Positions 1 to 5,676 of a stretch of 8,676 bases of DNA are shown in pieces. The notes under the pieces were generated by a model that searched no databases, was not told where the DNA came from, and was given only the letters and a program-made list of their open reading frames with translations. A program made the translations under genes and the position numbers. Position 1 is the stretch's first letter; every line of letters begins with the position of its first letter. Source of the DNA: an uncultured Clostridiaceae bacterium (GTDB lineage Bacteria; Bacillota; Clostridia; Lachnospirales; Lachnospiraceae); assembly GCA_947175375.1 (NCBI GenBank), contig CAMWMT010000085.1, positions 1 through 8,676 of the forward strand, in the 5' to 3' direction.

Positions 1-151
1 GTACATGGAAGATCAGCTTCGCATCGCCACTTTTTTCTCCTTTTTGAATCGTGACTTTACTGGTACATTTGATAGCTTCTTCTACCAGCTTTCCGGCGGA
101 TTCGGTCGGAAACCCTTTTGGAGCGCTGACCGTAAATTTAATATTTACCAT
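1..151 (-). CDS. HPr-like protein lacking the active-site His and regulatory Ser (partial, 3' end outside window)
   Basis: Fifty N-terminal residues are visible before the window edge. They start at an ATG preceded by a GAGGA ribosome binding site about 9 nt upstream, only 20 nt after the HAD gene stop, so the gene is in the same operon. The protein begins MVNIKFTVSAPKGFPTESAG. This aligns without gaps to the start of HPr, the PTS phosphocarrier: the A10-P11-x-G13 approach to the active site, T16, A19 and the helix-1 pattern are kept. The catalytic His15 is Pro15, the usual Arg17 is Glu17, and the position of regulatory Ser46 is Leu46. It therefore cannot take phosphate from enzyme I at residue 15 or be a target of HPr kinase at 46. 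By analogy with Crh of Bacillus subtilis (Gln at 15 but Ser46 kept), a regulatory role is plausible but unproven. The fold assignment is fairly sure; the function is unknown. Confidence 0.8.
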   Translation of the reverse strand, partial: MVNIKFTVSAPKGFPTESAGKLVEEAIKCTSKVTIQKGEKSGDAKLIFHV

Positions 152-171
152 TCTTTTTCCTCGTTATCATT

Positions 172-975
172 TTACAGATATTCTTCCAATGCATATGCAA
201 TTCCTGCATTGTTATTCGACCTTGTCACATGATCGGCCGCCTCTTTTACTTCATCCAGCGCATTTCCCATGGCAATACCTACACCAGCCTTTTGAAGCAT
301 CGGGATATCCAGCTCCTGGTCTCCAAAAGCAATGGTCTCATCCAGCTTTATGTTCAGTTTTTCACAGACTGCTGCCAGCGCTTCTCCTTTTGTGACACCT
401 TTGGGAAAGATCTCAAGGTAGTGCTCGGAAGAACGTGCCATGTCCACTTCCGGTAGATCCATCGCTTTCATCTCTGCCTCAATCCGGCGAATCTTCTCCG
501 GATCCCCTGCCAGCAGAAGCTTATTGGGACCGGTGCCATCTTCCTCCCAGCTCTGCGCAAGCGTATCCAGCTCCACAACCTCCGGCTCATACTGAATGAT
601 CTCGATCTCCTGTCTTACATAGGAGTCCATGTCTGTCACATACCATTTCCTGCCTTGGAAAATCCAGAGAGGAAGGCTATTTTTCAGAGCAAACTCTGTA
701 TAGATCTCCCGCATGACCCTCGGCATCATATATTCCATATGGATGCACTGGTCTCCCAGCAGGATGTAGGTTCCCGCACTGCATGCTTTGATACAGGGAA
801 CCGAGAGTTCTCTCTCCACCAAATCTGCTCCTGCGGGCATCCTTCCTGTCACCAGAGCAATCTGGATCCCCATACCGGATGCCTTTTTCAGGCTTTCTTT
901 CACCAGCTCGGGTATCTTCTTCTCATCGTTCAACAAAGTTCCGTCCACATCCACACAGATCAGTTTATACTTCAT
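172..975 (-). CDS. Cof-type HAD-superfamily hydrolase (class IIB phosphatase)
   Basis: Cytosolic phosphatase of 267 aa, the usual size for Cof/YbiV-like HAD enzymes, which dephosphorylate sugar phosphates and related metabolites. Motif I is DVDGT with nucleophile Asp9 and acid/base Asp11. Motif II is VTGR with Thr43. Motif III is Lys196 in TKGEAL. Motif IV is GDQELDIPML with Asp219 and Asp223, binding Mg2+. The large cap (about residues 80 to 185) between motifs II and III marks class IIB. Motif IV has Leu where many relatives have Asn (GDxxND), and the segment after motif II reads CSAGTY rather than the common NGA form. The start overlaps the preceding small-protein gene by 11 nt, with a GGAGAAGG ribosome binding site, so the two are translationally coupled. 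In a PTS operon it probably acts on the imported phosphosugar or relieves sugar-phosphate stress; the substrate is not predictable. Confidence 0.92.
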   Translation of the reverse strand: MKYKLICVDVDGTLLNDEKKIPELVKESLKKASGMGIQIALVTGRMPAGADLVERELSVPCIKACSAGTYILLGDQCIHMEYMMPRVMREIYTEFALKNSLPLWIFQGRKWYVTDMDSYVRQEIEIIQYEPEVVELDTLAQSWEEDGTGPNKLLLAGDPEKIRRIEAEMKAMDLPEVDMARSSEHYLEIFPKGVTKGEALAAVCEKLNIKLDETIAFGDQELDIPMLQKAGVGIAMGNALDEVKEAADHVTRSNNNAGIAYALEEYL

Positions 976-1261
976 GTGATCCTTCTCCGTCCAGAATGTT
1001 AAGCATCTTTTCTACATTGCGTCTTCCGTTTTTCAGGCCGAGGTTAAATACCGCCGCACTGAGGAAGCCGGCGAAGACGAGGATGATACCAGGAACGCCA
1101 AGAAACAGGTTTCTTTGTACACCTGCAAATCCCGCATAAACAAATGCGGCACCAACTGCAGATACAAAAAGCGCGATCATCTTCCATCTGCTGATCCGGT
1201 CCAGAGCCTTCATCTGAAGGCCTGCTTCCTGTGATAATCTGTTTCTCTCCATAGCGTTCAT
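965..1261 (-). CDS. Small two-TM membrane protein of unknown function
   Basis: 98 aa with no family I recognise. A basic, amphipathic N-terminus of about 27 residues is followed by two hydrophobic segments (about residues 28 to 48 and 52 to 74) separated by a very short turn (VQRN). A charged, cytosol-like C-terminal tail contains RRNVEKMLNILDGEG. The topology is therefore a helical hairpin with both ends probably inside. The ATG at 1261 is preceded by AGGAG with about 9 nt spacing; a second in-frame ATG three codons later is less well placed. The gene overlaps the HAD phosphatase start by 11 nt and follows the PTS IID gene after a gap holding a structured hairpin. Its position suggests an accessory to the PTS permease or the phosphatase, but that is inference only. 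Confidence 0.75.
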   Translation of the reverse strand: MNAMERNRLSQEAGLQMKALDRISRWKMIALFVSAVGAAFVYAGFAGVQRNLFLGVPGIILVFAGFLSAAVFNLGLKNGRRNVEKMLNILDGEGSHEV

Positions 1262-1305
1262 ACTATCAACTCCTGTTCTGTCGCTCTGCTTTCGCTTCTG
1301 ATGCC

Positions 1306-1345
1306 GGAAGGACCTCCAGCCACTTGCGTGTCCTGAGATCCTTCC
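1306..1345 (-). ncRNA. Intercistronic 40-nt hairpin, copy A (repeat element)
   Basis: On the transcribed strand a 10-bp arm GGAAGGATCT pairs with AGGTCCTTCC. The enclosed 20 nt extend the helix: one C-G pair, an A·G mismatch, two pairs, another A·G mismatch, then CAC/GTG capped by GCAA, a GNRA tetraloop. The same 40-nt unit occurs at 3155 to 3194 in the same orientation, with pairing preserved. It lies between the PTS IID gene and the small membrane protein gene. No T-tract follows, so it is not a rho-independent terminator. It may be an RNA-stability or processing element, a protein-binding RNA, or a REP-like dispersed repeat. Confidence 0.7.
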
Positions 1346-1405
1346 AAGAGGTATTTATTGGGTGGACACTACTACTGTGTCAAATCTGATTGTCTGAATT
1401 CATAA

Positions 1406-2239
1406 TTAGTATGCAAGGCCCGGATTGAAAAATCCAACCAGTACACCAAGGAATGCGACTACTACCAGAATCAGCATGACCTTGATAGGTGAAATCTGTT
1501 TCTTTGCCATCAGGAACCAGCAGACGATGACAAATACTGCAGTCAGAAGGCCTGGGAATACGTCGTTCAACTTATCCTGAAGTACCAGATACGGTTCGCC
1601 TGCATCATTGACCAGCTGCAGTGAAGTCGTTACACTGACCCAGGTAGCCGATACGGCACCGATGACCATTCCGCCCAGAATGGATACGGACTCACGAATC
1701 GCGTCGCCCTGTGCGCCGATCAGGAACTCTACGGCTTTGGTACCAAGGCTGTAGCCTTTGTAATACAGGAATTTCATTCCAAAGTAAGCAAACAGGTTCC
1801 ATACGATGATATAGAAGATTGCACCAAGAGGAGATCCACCTGTGGACATACCCATCGCGATACCCAGAAGGATCGGGATGACCGTTCCGACCACTAGAGA
1901 ATCACCGATACCTGCGATTGGGCCCATCAGACCTGCACGAAGGCCGTTGATGGTCTCATCATCTACATCGTCCACGCCATTAGCTCTTGCCTCTTCCAGA
2001 CCTGCTGTGATACCTACGATCACGGTACCGAGCTGCGGCTCTGTGTTGAAGAATGCCGTATAGGTATTCATTGCTTTTGCTTTGTCATCTTCGTTATCAT
2101 ATAAGTCTTCCACCAGTGGGAGCATGGAACACAGATAACCAAAGGTCTGCATATGCTCCTGGGAAAAACAGGTCAGATGTCCATAGTACCAGTTATGGAA
2201 GGACTTTGAAAGCGCCTTTTTTGATAATTTCTTCTCCAT
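1406..2239 (-). CDS. PTS mannose/fructose/sorbose family, IID component
   Basis: Membrane subunit of a mannose-type PTS permease; IID pairs with IIC to form the sugar channel. I place the start at ATG 2239 (277 aa, MEKKLSKKALSKSFHNWYYG). It has a GAGGAGG ribosome binding site 9 nt upstream, and the frame upstream of it overlaps the IIC gene. Family features are the N-terminal SKKALSKSF with an amphipathic W/Y/H-rich stretch, EHMQTFGY, the motif AGLMGPIAGIGDSL (about residues 108 to 121), and C-terminal TM segments ending in NPGLAY. Length is normal for IID. The start lies 1 nt after the IIC stop, consistent with stoichiometric co-translation. Substrate specificity cannot be inferred. It is followed by a 144-nt gap containing hairpin copy A. 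Confidence 0.95.
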   Translation of the reverse strand: MEKKLSKKALSKSFHNWYYGHLTCFSQEHMQTFGYLCSMLPLVEDLYDNEDDKAKAMNTYTAFFNTEPQLGTVIVGITAGLEEARANGVDDVDDETINGLRAGLMGPIAGIGDSLVVGTVIPILLGIAMGMSTGGSPLGAIFYIIVWNLFAYFGMKFLYYKGYSLGTKAVEFLIGAQGDAIRESVSILGGMVIGAVSATWVSVTTSLQLVNDAGEPYLVLQDKLNDVFPGLLTAVFVIVCWFLMAKKQISPIKVMLILVVVAFLGVLVGFFNPGLAY

Positions 2240-2240
2240 A

Positions 2241-3083
2241 TCAGATATCCTCCTCTTCGTCGTCATCGTAGCCGCCTGCAACTGCCGGCCTGTTCACGGA
2301 CAGCATCTTAATCTTATAGTTGATTACTGCAAACATACCTGCAATCACTGTTGCGGACACCAGATTGATCCCAAGGGATGCAGCCAAGGTAAATCCGAAC
2401 AGATACGGAATAAAGTCTGTTACCTGCTTTACAATCTGCTTTAACAGAATCGCAATACCTACGCAGGGAAGCAGAGAACCAACGGTGAACAGGGTCTTCA
2501 TTGCAAGGCCGTCCATCGGAAGCGTTGTCTTGATGAGCTCGACCACATTTGCACCCATCTTACACATGATGAGGGTTGGGATAAAAGAGCAAAGAATGTG
2601 GGAAACCCACGGCAGCCCCATGTCTACCAGATACAGCTTGTGATAATCTCTCTTCTCAACTGCCTGCCAGCCGATATGCTGCCATGCCAGGTTGATGGTT
2701 GCTGTTCCATAGAATAATACGGTTCCCAGAGTACCAACCATGGCACCAAAGGAAGTTGCCAACGCTGCACCCTCTGTAGAAGTTGCGTCCAGGCCGTAGC
2801 TCTTAAGTGCTACCATTGCCAGAGGGATACCGATGTAGCTGACTGCACGGACATCCGCGGATACAGTTCCGCCTGGTGTTACCAATGCGATATAGATAAC
2901 CTGCATCGCGCAGCCGACCAGGATACCCGCCTGAAGATCCCCAAGGATCAGACCACATACCAGACCACCGATCAAGGGTCTTCCTAATGTATAGTTACCG
3001 ATTGAAGTACCGCCCATACCAGGCATACTTGACAAACATGCAAACAGGCCAATAAGCCCTGCTTGTAACCAACTGATTACCAT
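2241..3083 (-). CDS. PTS mannose/fructose/sorbose family, IIC component
   Basis: 280-aa integral membrane channel subunit of the mannose-type PTS. The family signature LGRPLIGGLVCGLILGDLQAG is at about residues 33 to 53, followed by a long series of hydrophobic helices rich in Gly and Ala, including VTPGGTVSADV near residue 70. The start ATG has AGGAGG 8 nt upstream. The protein ends in a strongly acidic tail (YDDDEEEDI), unusual as a terminus for this subunit; its Glu-Glu-Asp codons also form the ribosome binding site of the IID gene. It is separated from the IIB gene by a 151-nt gap that holds hairpin copy B and a long closing stem, whereas IIC and IID are only 1 nt apart. It works with IID at the membrane and receives its phosphate-coupled drive from IIB. 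Confidence 0.95.
   Translation of the reverse strand: MVISWLQAGLIGLFACLSSMPGMGGTSIGNYTLGRPLIGGLVCGLILGDLQAGILVGCAMQVIYIALVTPGGTVSADVRAVSYIGIPLAMVALKSYGLDATSTEGAALATSFGAMVGTLGTVLFYGTATINLAWQHIGWQAVEKRDYHKLYLVDMGLPWVSHILCSFIPTLIMCKMGANVVELIKTTLPMDGLAMKTLFTVGSLLPCVGIAILLKQIVKQVTDFIPYLFGFTLAASLGINLVSATVIAGMFAVINYKIKMLSVNRPAVAGGYDDDEEEDI
2249..2255 (-). promoter_or_regulatory. Ribosome binding site for IID inside the IIC acidic tail
   Basis: GAGGAGG on the minus strand sits 9 nt before ATG 2239 and is read as Glu-Glu-Asp codons of the IIC C-terminus. It decides the IID start in favour of this ATG over an in-frame upstream ATG at 2281, which would lie inside the IIC gene. Confidence 0.8.
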
Positions 3084-3130
3084 AAATATATCCTCCTATT
3101 TAAGTTCCGCTTTTATCTGAGTTCCGCTTC

Positions 3131-3210
3131 AGCCTTCCCAGCGCCCCTTGGGCTGGAAGAATTTCCGGCCGCATCCGCGTCCTGAAACCCTTCCGGGCGC
3201 TGTAAAGGCT
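3131..3210 (-). ncRNA. Intercistronic structured region: 16-position stem closing hairpin copy B
   Basis: Between the IIB and IIC genes, positions 3195 to 3210 pair with 3131 to 3146. Of 16 aligned positions 14 are Watson-Crick, one is G·U and one is A·G. This stem directly abuts the 40-nt core hairpin (3155 to 3194), with 8 unpaired nt on one side. The IIC-proximal arm can instead fold locally: CCAGCCC with GGGCGCTGG, apart from one bulged C. The two folds are mutually exclusive. No U-run follows, so it is not a simple terminator. It may set the relative expression of IIAB versus IICD through RNA stability or processing. Confidence 0.6.
3155..3194 (-). ncRNA. Intercistronic 40-nt hairpin, copy B (repeat element)
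   Basis: Same architecture as the copy at 1306 to 1345: arm GGAAGGGTTT pairs with AAATTCTTCC through two G·U wobbles. Then come a C-G pair, an A·G mismatch, GG/CC, another A·G mismatch, and CGC/GCG with loop GGAT. The two copies differ at 10 of 40 positions. Two of these changes are in the tetraloop, and the other eight all preserve pairing. Stem pair 9/32 is C-G in copy A and T-A here; pair 17/24 is A-T in copy A and G-C here. These compensatory changes support selection on the structure. Confidence 0.7.
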
Positions 3211-3234
3211 TCCGCTGTTCTAATTCCGTTTTCT

Positions 3235-3729
3235 TTAGTTAAATCCGAACTGGCCTCTGAATTTCTTCCAGTTACCGATCGCTTCTTCTTTCAGCAGTGC
3301 GAATTCTACTTCAAAGCCCGCCTGCATGATGTTCTCAAGCGCCTGTGCTTCTTCCTGGGTGATGGACTGGTTGTTGCCCAGCTTCGTGGTTCCCGGTCTG
3401 TCATTGCACGGTCCGATGATGACAGTGTCAACGCCGCATTTGAGTCCCTGTCCTACCAGGATCTTCTCCATGTCGATCGGGTTCTTGGTGATCAGGAAGT
3501 AGTTGTCTTTGCTCTTTAATACCTTCTCAGTCTTCTCTTTGAACTCTTCGATGCCCCATACAAAAGTCTTCTTTCCGCTGGCGCTCTTGTATGCTGATTT
3601 CAGCACAGGGTTCTTTGCTGCTGCATCGTTGACCGCAATCAGTCCGTCACACGGGTACTCCAGTGCCCATCTGGTACAAGTCTGTCCATGAATCATTCTG
3701 TCATCCACACGAATAAATGAAATTGCCAT
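3235..3729 (-). CDS. PTS mannose/fructose/sorbose family, IIB component
   Basis: 164-aa cytosolic phosphotransfer subunit, standard length for a free-standing mannose-type IIB. The N-terminal signature FIRVDDRMIHGQTCTRWA contains the phosphorylatable His14, which accepts phosphate from IIA and passes it to the sugar during transport through IIC-IID. Later family landmarks include the segment FLITKNP (about residues 78 to 84) and a C-terminal helix ending in FGFN. The start ATG has AGGAGG about 9 nt upstream and lies 42 nt after the IIA stop, so the two are co-transcribed. IIA and IIB are separate polypeptides here, unlike the fused IIAB of Escherichia coli ManX. The long gap that follows carries structured RNA. 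Confidence 0.96.
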   Translation of the reverse strand: MAISFIRVDDRMIHGQTCTRWALEYPCDGLIAVNDAAAKNPVLKSAYKSASGKKTFVWGIEEFKEKTEKVLKSKDNYFLITKNPIDMEKILVGQGLKCGVDTVIIGPCNDRPGTTKLGNNQSITQEEAQALENIMQAGFEVEFALLKEEAIGNWKKFRGQFGFN

Positions 3730-3771
3730 CTTAAAATTCCTCCTAATTTAAAGTTCTGTTGTTTAAATGAT

Positions 3772-4200
3772 TTAGATATCGTCTTCAGAATCGCTTACTT
3801 CTACCGTAAACTCCTGCAGCATCTCCCTTGATTCAGGAATCAGCATATCTACAAGTTCCCTGGTCTCCATTGTGTCCTTTGTGACCGCTGCGCTCAAGAC
3901 TAACGGCAGGTTCATTCCACCGATCATCGTCGTCTGTCCAAGAAGTCCTTCCGCTGCCAGCACATCCGCCGTCGTCGTCAGTGGAGATCCTCCAATCAGA
4001 TCTGCGAATACCAGGAGCTCATCTTCCTCTTTAACTACGGATACGACCTTGCGCACATTTTCTGCAAACTCATCAGCGCCCATGCCGTTCTTCAGGCTTG
4101 TAGAGAGGATATCTTCTCTGCCTTCTCCGGCCAGCATGCCCAATGCATTGTGCAGTCCCGGAGCCATCATGCCGTGGCTCACCAGCAATATGTACTTCAT
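3772..4200 (-). CDS. PTS mannose/fructose/sorbose family, IIA component
   Basis: 142-aa cytosolic IIA domain protein and first gene of the PTS operon. It takes phosphate from phospho-HPr and gives it to IIB. The active histidine is His9 in LLVSHGMMAPG. The family motif DLIGGSPLTT (about residues 67 to 76) and GGMNLPLVL (about 93 to 101) surround the active site. The C-terminus runs into an acidic tail, SDSEDDI, similar in character to that of the IIC protein from the same operon. The ribosome binding site GGAGGAGG (4207 to 4215) is strong and well spaced. The control region immediately upstream has a likely promoter and an ordered array of repeat sites, so this gene probably defines the start of a separately regulated transcript. 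Confidence 0.95.
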   Translation of the reverse strand: MKYILLVSHGMMAPGLHNALGMLAGEGREDILSTSLKNGMGADEFAENVRKVVSVVKEEDELLVFADLIGGSPLTTTADVLAAEGLLGQTTMIGGMNLPLVLSAAVTKDTMETRELVDMLIPESREMLQEFTVEVSDSEDDI

Positions 4201-4243
4201 TCTTCTACCTCCTCCGTGAGTGGTTTTGTTTTGTTGTGACTAC

Positions 4244-4271
4244 AGTATATAAAAAAAGTGACACATGTTCA
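4244..4271 (-). promoter_or_regulatory. Likely promoter of the PTS operon
   Basis: On the minus strand a -10 candidate TATACT (4249 to 4244, five of six consensus bases) lies 16 nt after a weak -35 candidate TGAACA (4271 to 4266, four of six). Transcription would begin near 4237, giving a leader of about 37 nt before the IIA start. The weak -35, with repeat sites overlapping and upstream, fits a promoter needing an activator. No convincing sigma-54 -24/-12 pair was seen, although many mannose-PTS operons in Firmicutes use LevR and sigma-54. Confidence 0.5.
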
Positions 4272-4288
4272 TCTAACATGTGTCACTT
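4251..4288 (-). terminator. Rho-independent terminator of the sensor operon, overlapping operator sites
   Basis: A perfect 14-bp inverted repeat (AAGTGACACATGTT at 4288 to 4275, complement at 4269 to 4256) with a 5-nt loop is followed by a run of seven T on the minus strand. It starts 47 nt after the stop of the solute-binding protein gene. The stem is A+T-rich and its arms contain the AAGTGACA half-sites of the neighbouring array, so the dyad may serve DNA binding as well as, or instead of, termination. Confidence 0.6.
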
Positions 4289-4335
4289 ACTTAACCAGTC
4301 ATATGTCACTTATTCCACATGACATTTGTCATTTT
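4256..4335. repeat. Phased operator array (TGACA-N2-TGTCA-like dyads, 23-bp spacing)
   Basis: On the plus strand CATGTGTCACTTA (4277), CATATGTCACTTA (4300) and CATTTGTCATTTT (4323) are direct repeats with starts exactly 23 bp apart. A fourth copy, AAGTGACACATG at 4256 to 4267, is inverted. Each sits in a partial dyad of form AGTGACA-N2-TGTCACT; the best symmetric one is ATGACATTTGTCAT at 4319 to 4332. Taking the start of transcription near 4237, dyad centres fall near -88.5, -65.5 and -42.5, typical activator positions, and near -27.5. The 7-2-7 layout is known for NarL-family regulators, and such a regulator is encoded 1.3 kb upstream. Which protein binds is inferred. Confidence 0.65.
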
Positions 4336-5676
4336 CTATTGTTTGGACTTCAGATAACTGTTGATATTCCGGTTCTGGATGATCGTCTCCATGCTGATAT
4401 TGGAATTACTGTCTAGTATCGTCCGTACTGCCCGATCCACCTCCGCTACCGCATCATCATAGTCATGAAATCTGGGGATTACCACTGCGCGCTCCACTGC
4501 CTGGCTCAGCACTGGCAGGCTCAGCCAGTTGCCGGTATCCGGGCTTTCTGTAAAAACTCTTCGGATCCGCTCCGACTCCACGACCTCCTTTAATACCGAT
4601 ACACCTTCTGAATAATCAAAGATCTCCGACTGGATCCCGACATCACCTGTCAGAAACTTCATCAGCTCCCACGCCTGCCTGGTATGGACGGTCGATGCGC
4701 TCATGGCGATCGTCAGAGTATCCAGGCGGGAGATATTCGCTCCGTCCGGTCCGGCGGGCATCGTCAAACAATCCCACTCAAACCCTGTATATTTCTTGAT
4801 GCTGAGTGGATAGGACCTGTATGCCCGATATTCGGAGAACAGCATAGGTTGGAACACCACATTTCCCAGAGCAAACTCCCGGCTGGATACACTGTAGCCG
4901 CTGTTCAGACTCTCCAGCCTCTCGACAAATGCAATCGCAGCGCCTGCCTTCTGATCGGTCAGATAACATTCCGTTCCTTTTTCATTGAATAAACTGACAC
5001 TATTGGATTCAAATGCATCCTCCCACGTGTAGCCTACCGTACCGAACTGGTCAATGGTGCCGTTTCCATCCGTGTCCCTGGTCACTTCTCTGCAAATTCG
5101 GTAAAAATCCTCCCAGGTCCAGTCACTTTTCGGCATATCAATGCCCTCTGCCATCAGAATGCTCTTATTGACAAACATCAGTTTTGGCGCACACTCATAG
5201 GGAAGCGCATACTGCGTTCCTTCGTAAGATCCATATTCATACGCGGATACATAGTATTTTTCCTCGTCAAACTCTTCGTCCTCTTCTATGAGGTGCGTCA
5301 AGTCCTTCAGTGCGCCGGCCTCCGCAAAATCATTAAAGTGCTCCCCCAGAACGAAAAAGACATCCGGCTCCGTTCCCTTCACTATCTCTTCAGACAGCCA
5401 TTCGGAATAGTCCTCCTTCATGATGCCGCTTACATATTCCACCCTGACCCCCGGATGTCGCTCTTCAAATTGTGCAATGGCATCGTCCAGAATCTGATAG
5501 GCATAGCCGTTCTGTACTTCCCAGTAGCTGTCACTGAACACACCAATTTTTATGACGTCTTCATAAAACCCGGGAAGCTTTTTATAGGTGTCCGTAGCGA
5601 TCATCCACAGAATGATCAGAATCATTGCGCAGATGCCTGCCCGAAGCCCATATTTTCTGTCTGTTTTCTGTTCCAT
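4336..5676 (-). CDS. Membrane-anchored extracellular solute-binding protein, family 1 type
   Basis: 446 aa. The start is the ATG in TGATG, sharing one base with the response-regulator stop; a TTG one codon earlier is the less likely alternative. One hydrophobic segment (about residues 12 to 28) lacks a lipobox cysteine, so it is probably an uncleaved anchor holding the protein outside the membrane. The rest follows the maltose-binding-like fold: IKIGVFSDS, an amphipathic helix with FEERHPGVRVEY (about 70 to 81), TEPDVFFVLGEHF, YALPYE, a TWEDFY segment, and an EF-hand-like DTDGNGTIDQFG (201 to 212) often seen in clostridial binding proteins. No permease or ATPase gene is adjacent. As last gene of a kinase-regulator operon it is more likely a sugar receptor or co-receptor for the kinase than part of an ABC importer. 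Confidence 0.85.
   Translation of the reverse strand: MEQKTDRKYGLRAGICAMILIILWMIATDTYKKLPGFYEDVIKIGVFSDSYWEVQNGYAYQILDDAIAQFEERHPGVRVEYVSGIMKEDYSEWLSEEIVKGTEPDVFFVLGEHFNDFAEAGALKDLTHLIEEDEEFDEEKYYVSAYEYGSYEGTQYALPYECAPKLMFVNKSILMAEGIDMPKSDWTWEDFYRICREVTRDTDGNGTIDQFGTVGYTWEDAFESNSVSLFNEKGTECYLTDQKAGAAIAFVERLESLNSGYSVSSREFALGNVVFQPMLFSEYRAYRSYPLSIKKYTGFEWDCLTMPAGPDGANISRLDTLTIAMSASTVHTRQAWELMKFLTGDVGIQSEIFDYSEGVSVLKEVVESERIRRVFTESPDTGNWLSLPVLSQAVERAVVIPRFHDYDDAVAEVDRAVRTILDSNSNISMETIIQNRNINSYLKSKQ

Noticed and set aside
1365..1381. Small hairpin GACAC-7 nt-GTGTC after the IID gene as a terminator.
   Set aside because: Only 5 bp and no T-tract follows on either strand, so it would not terminate transcription.
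1355..1383. Possible internal promoter before the small membrane protein gene: a perfect TTGACA (1383 to 1378, minus strand) followed by AATAAA at 18-nt spacing.
   Set aside because: The -10 candidate is poor and the TTGACA lies inside a short GACAC/GTGTC hairpin; not enough to call a promoter.
2240..2281. Longer IID reading frame starting at 2281 (14 extra residues).
   Set aside because: It overlaps the IIC gene by 41 nt, and the strong ribosome binding site and family-like N-terminus both point to ATG 2239.
4201..4335. CRISPR-like array because of evenly spaced repeats.
   Set aside because: Repeat units are about 13 bp and dyad-like with 10-bp gaps, far shorter than CRISPR repeats and spacers, and sit in a promoter region.
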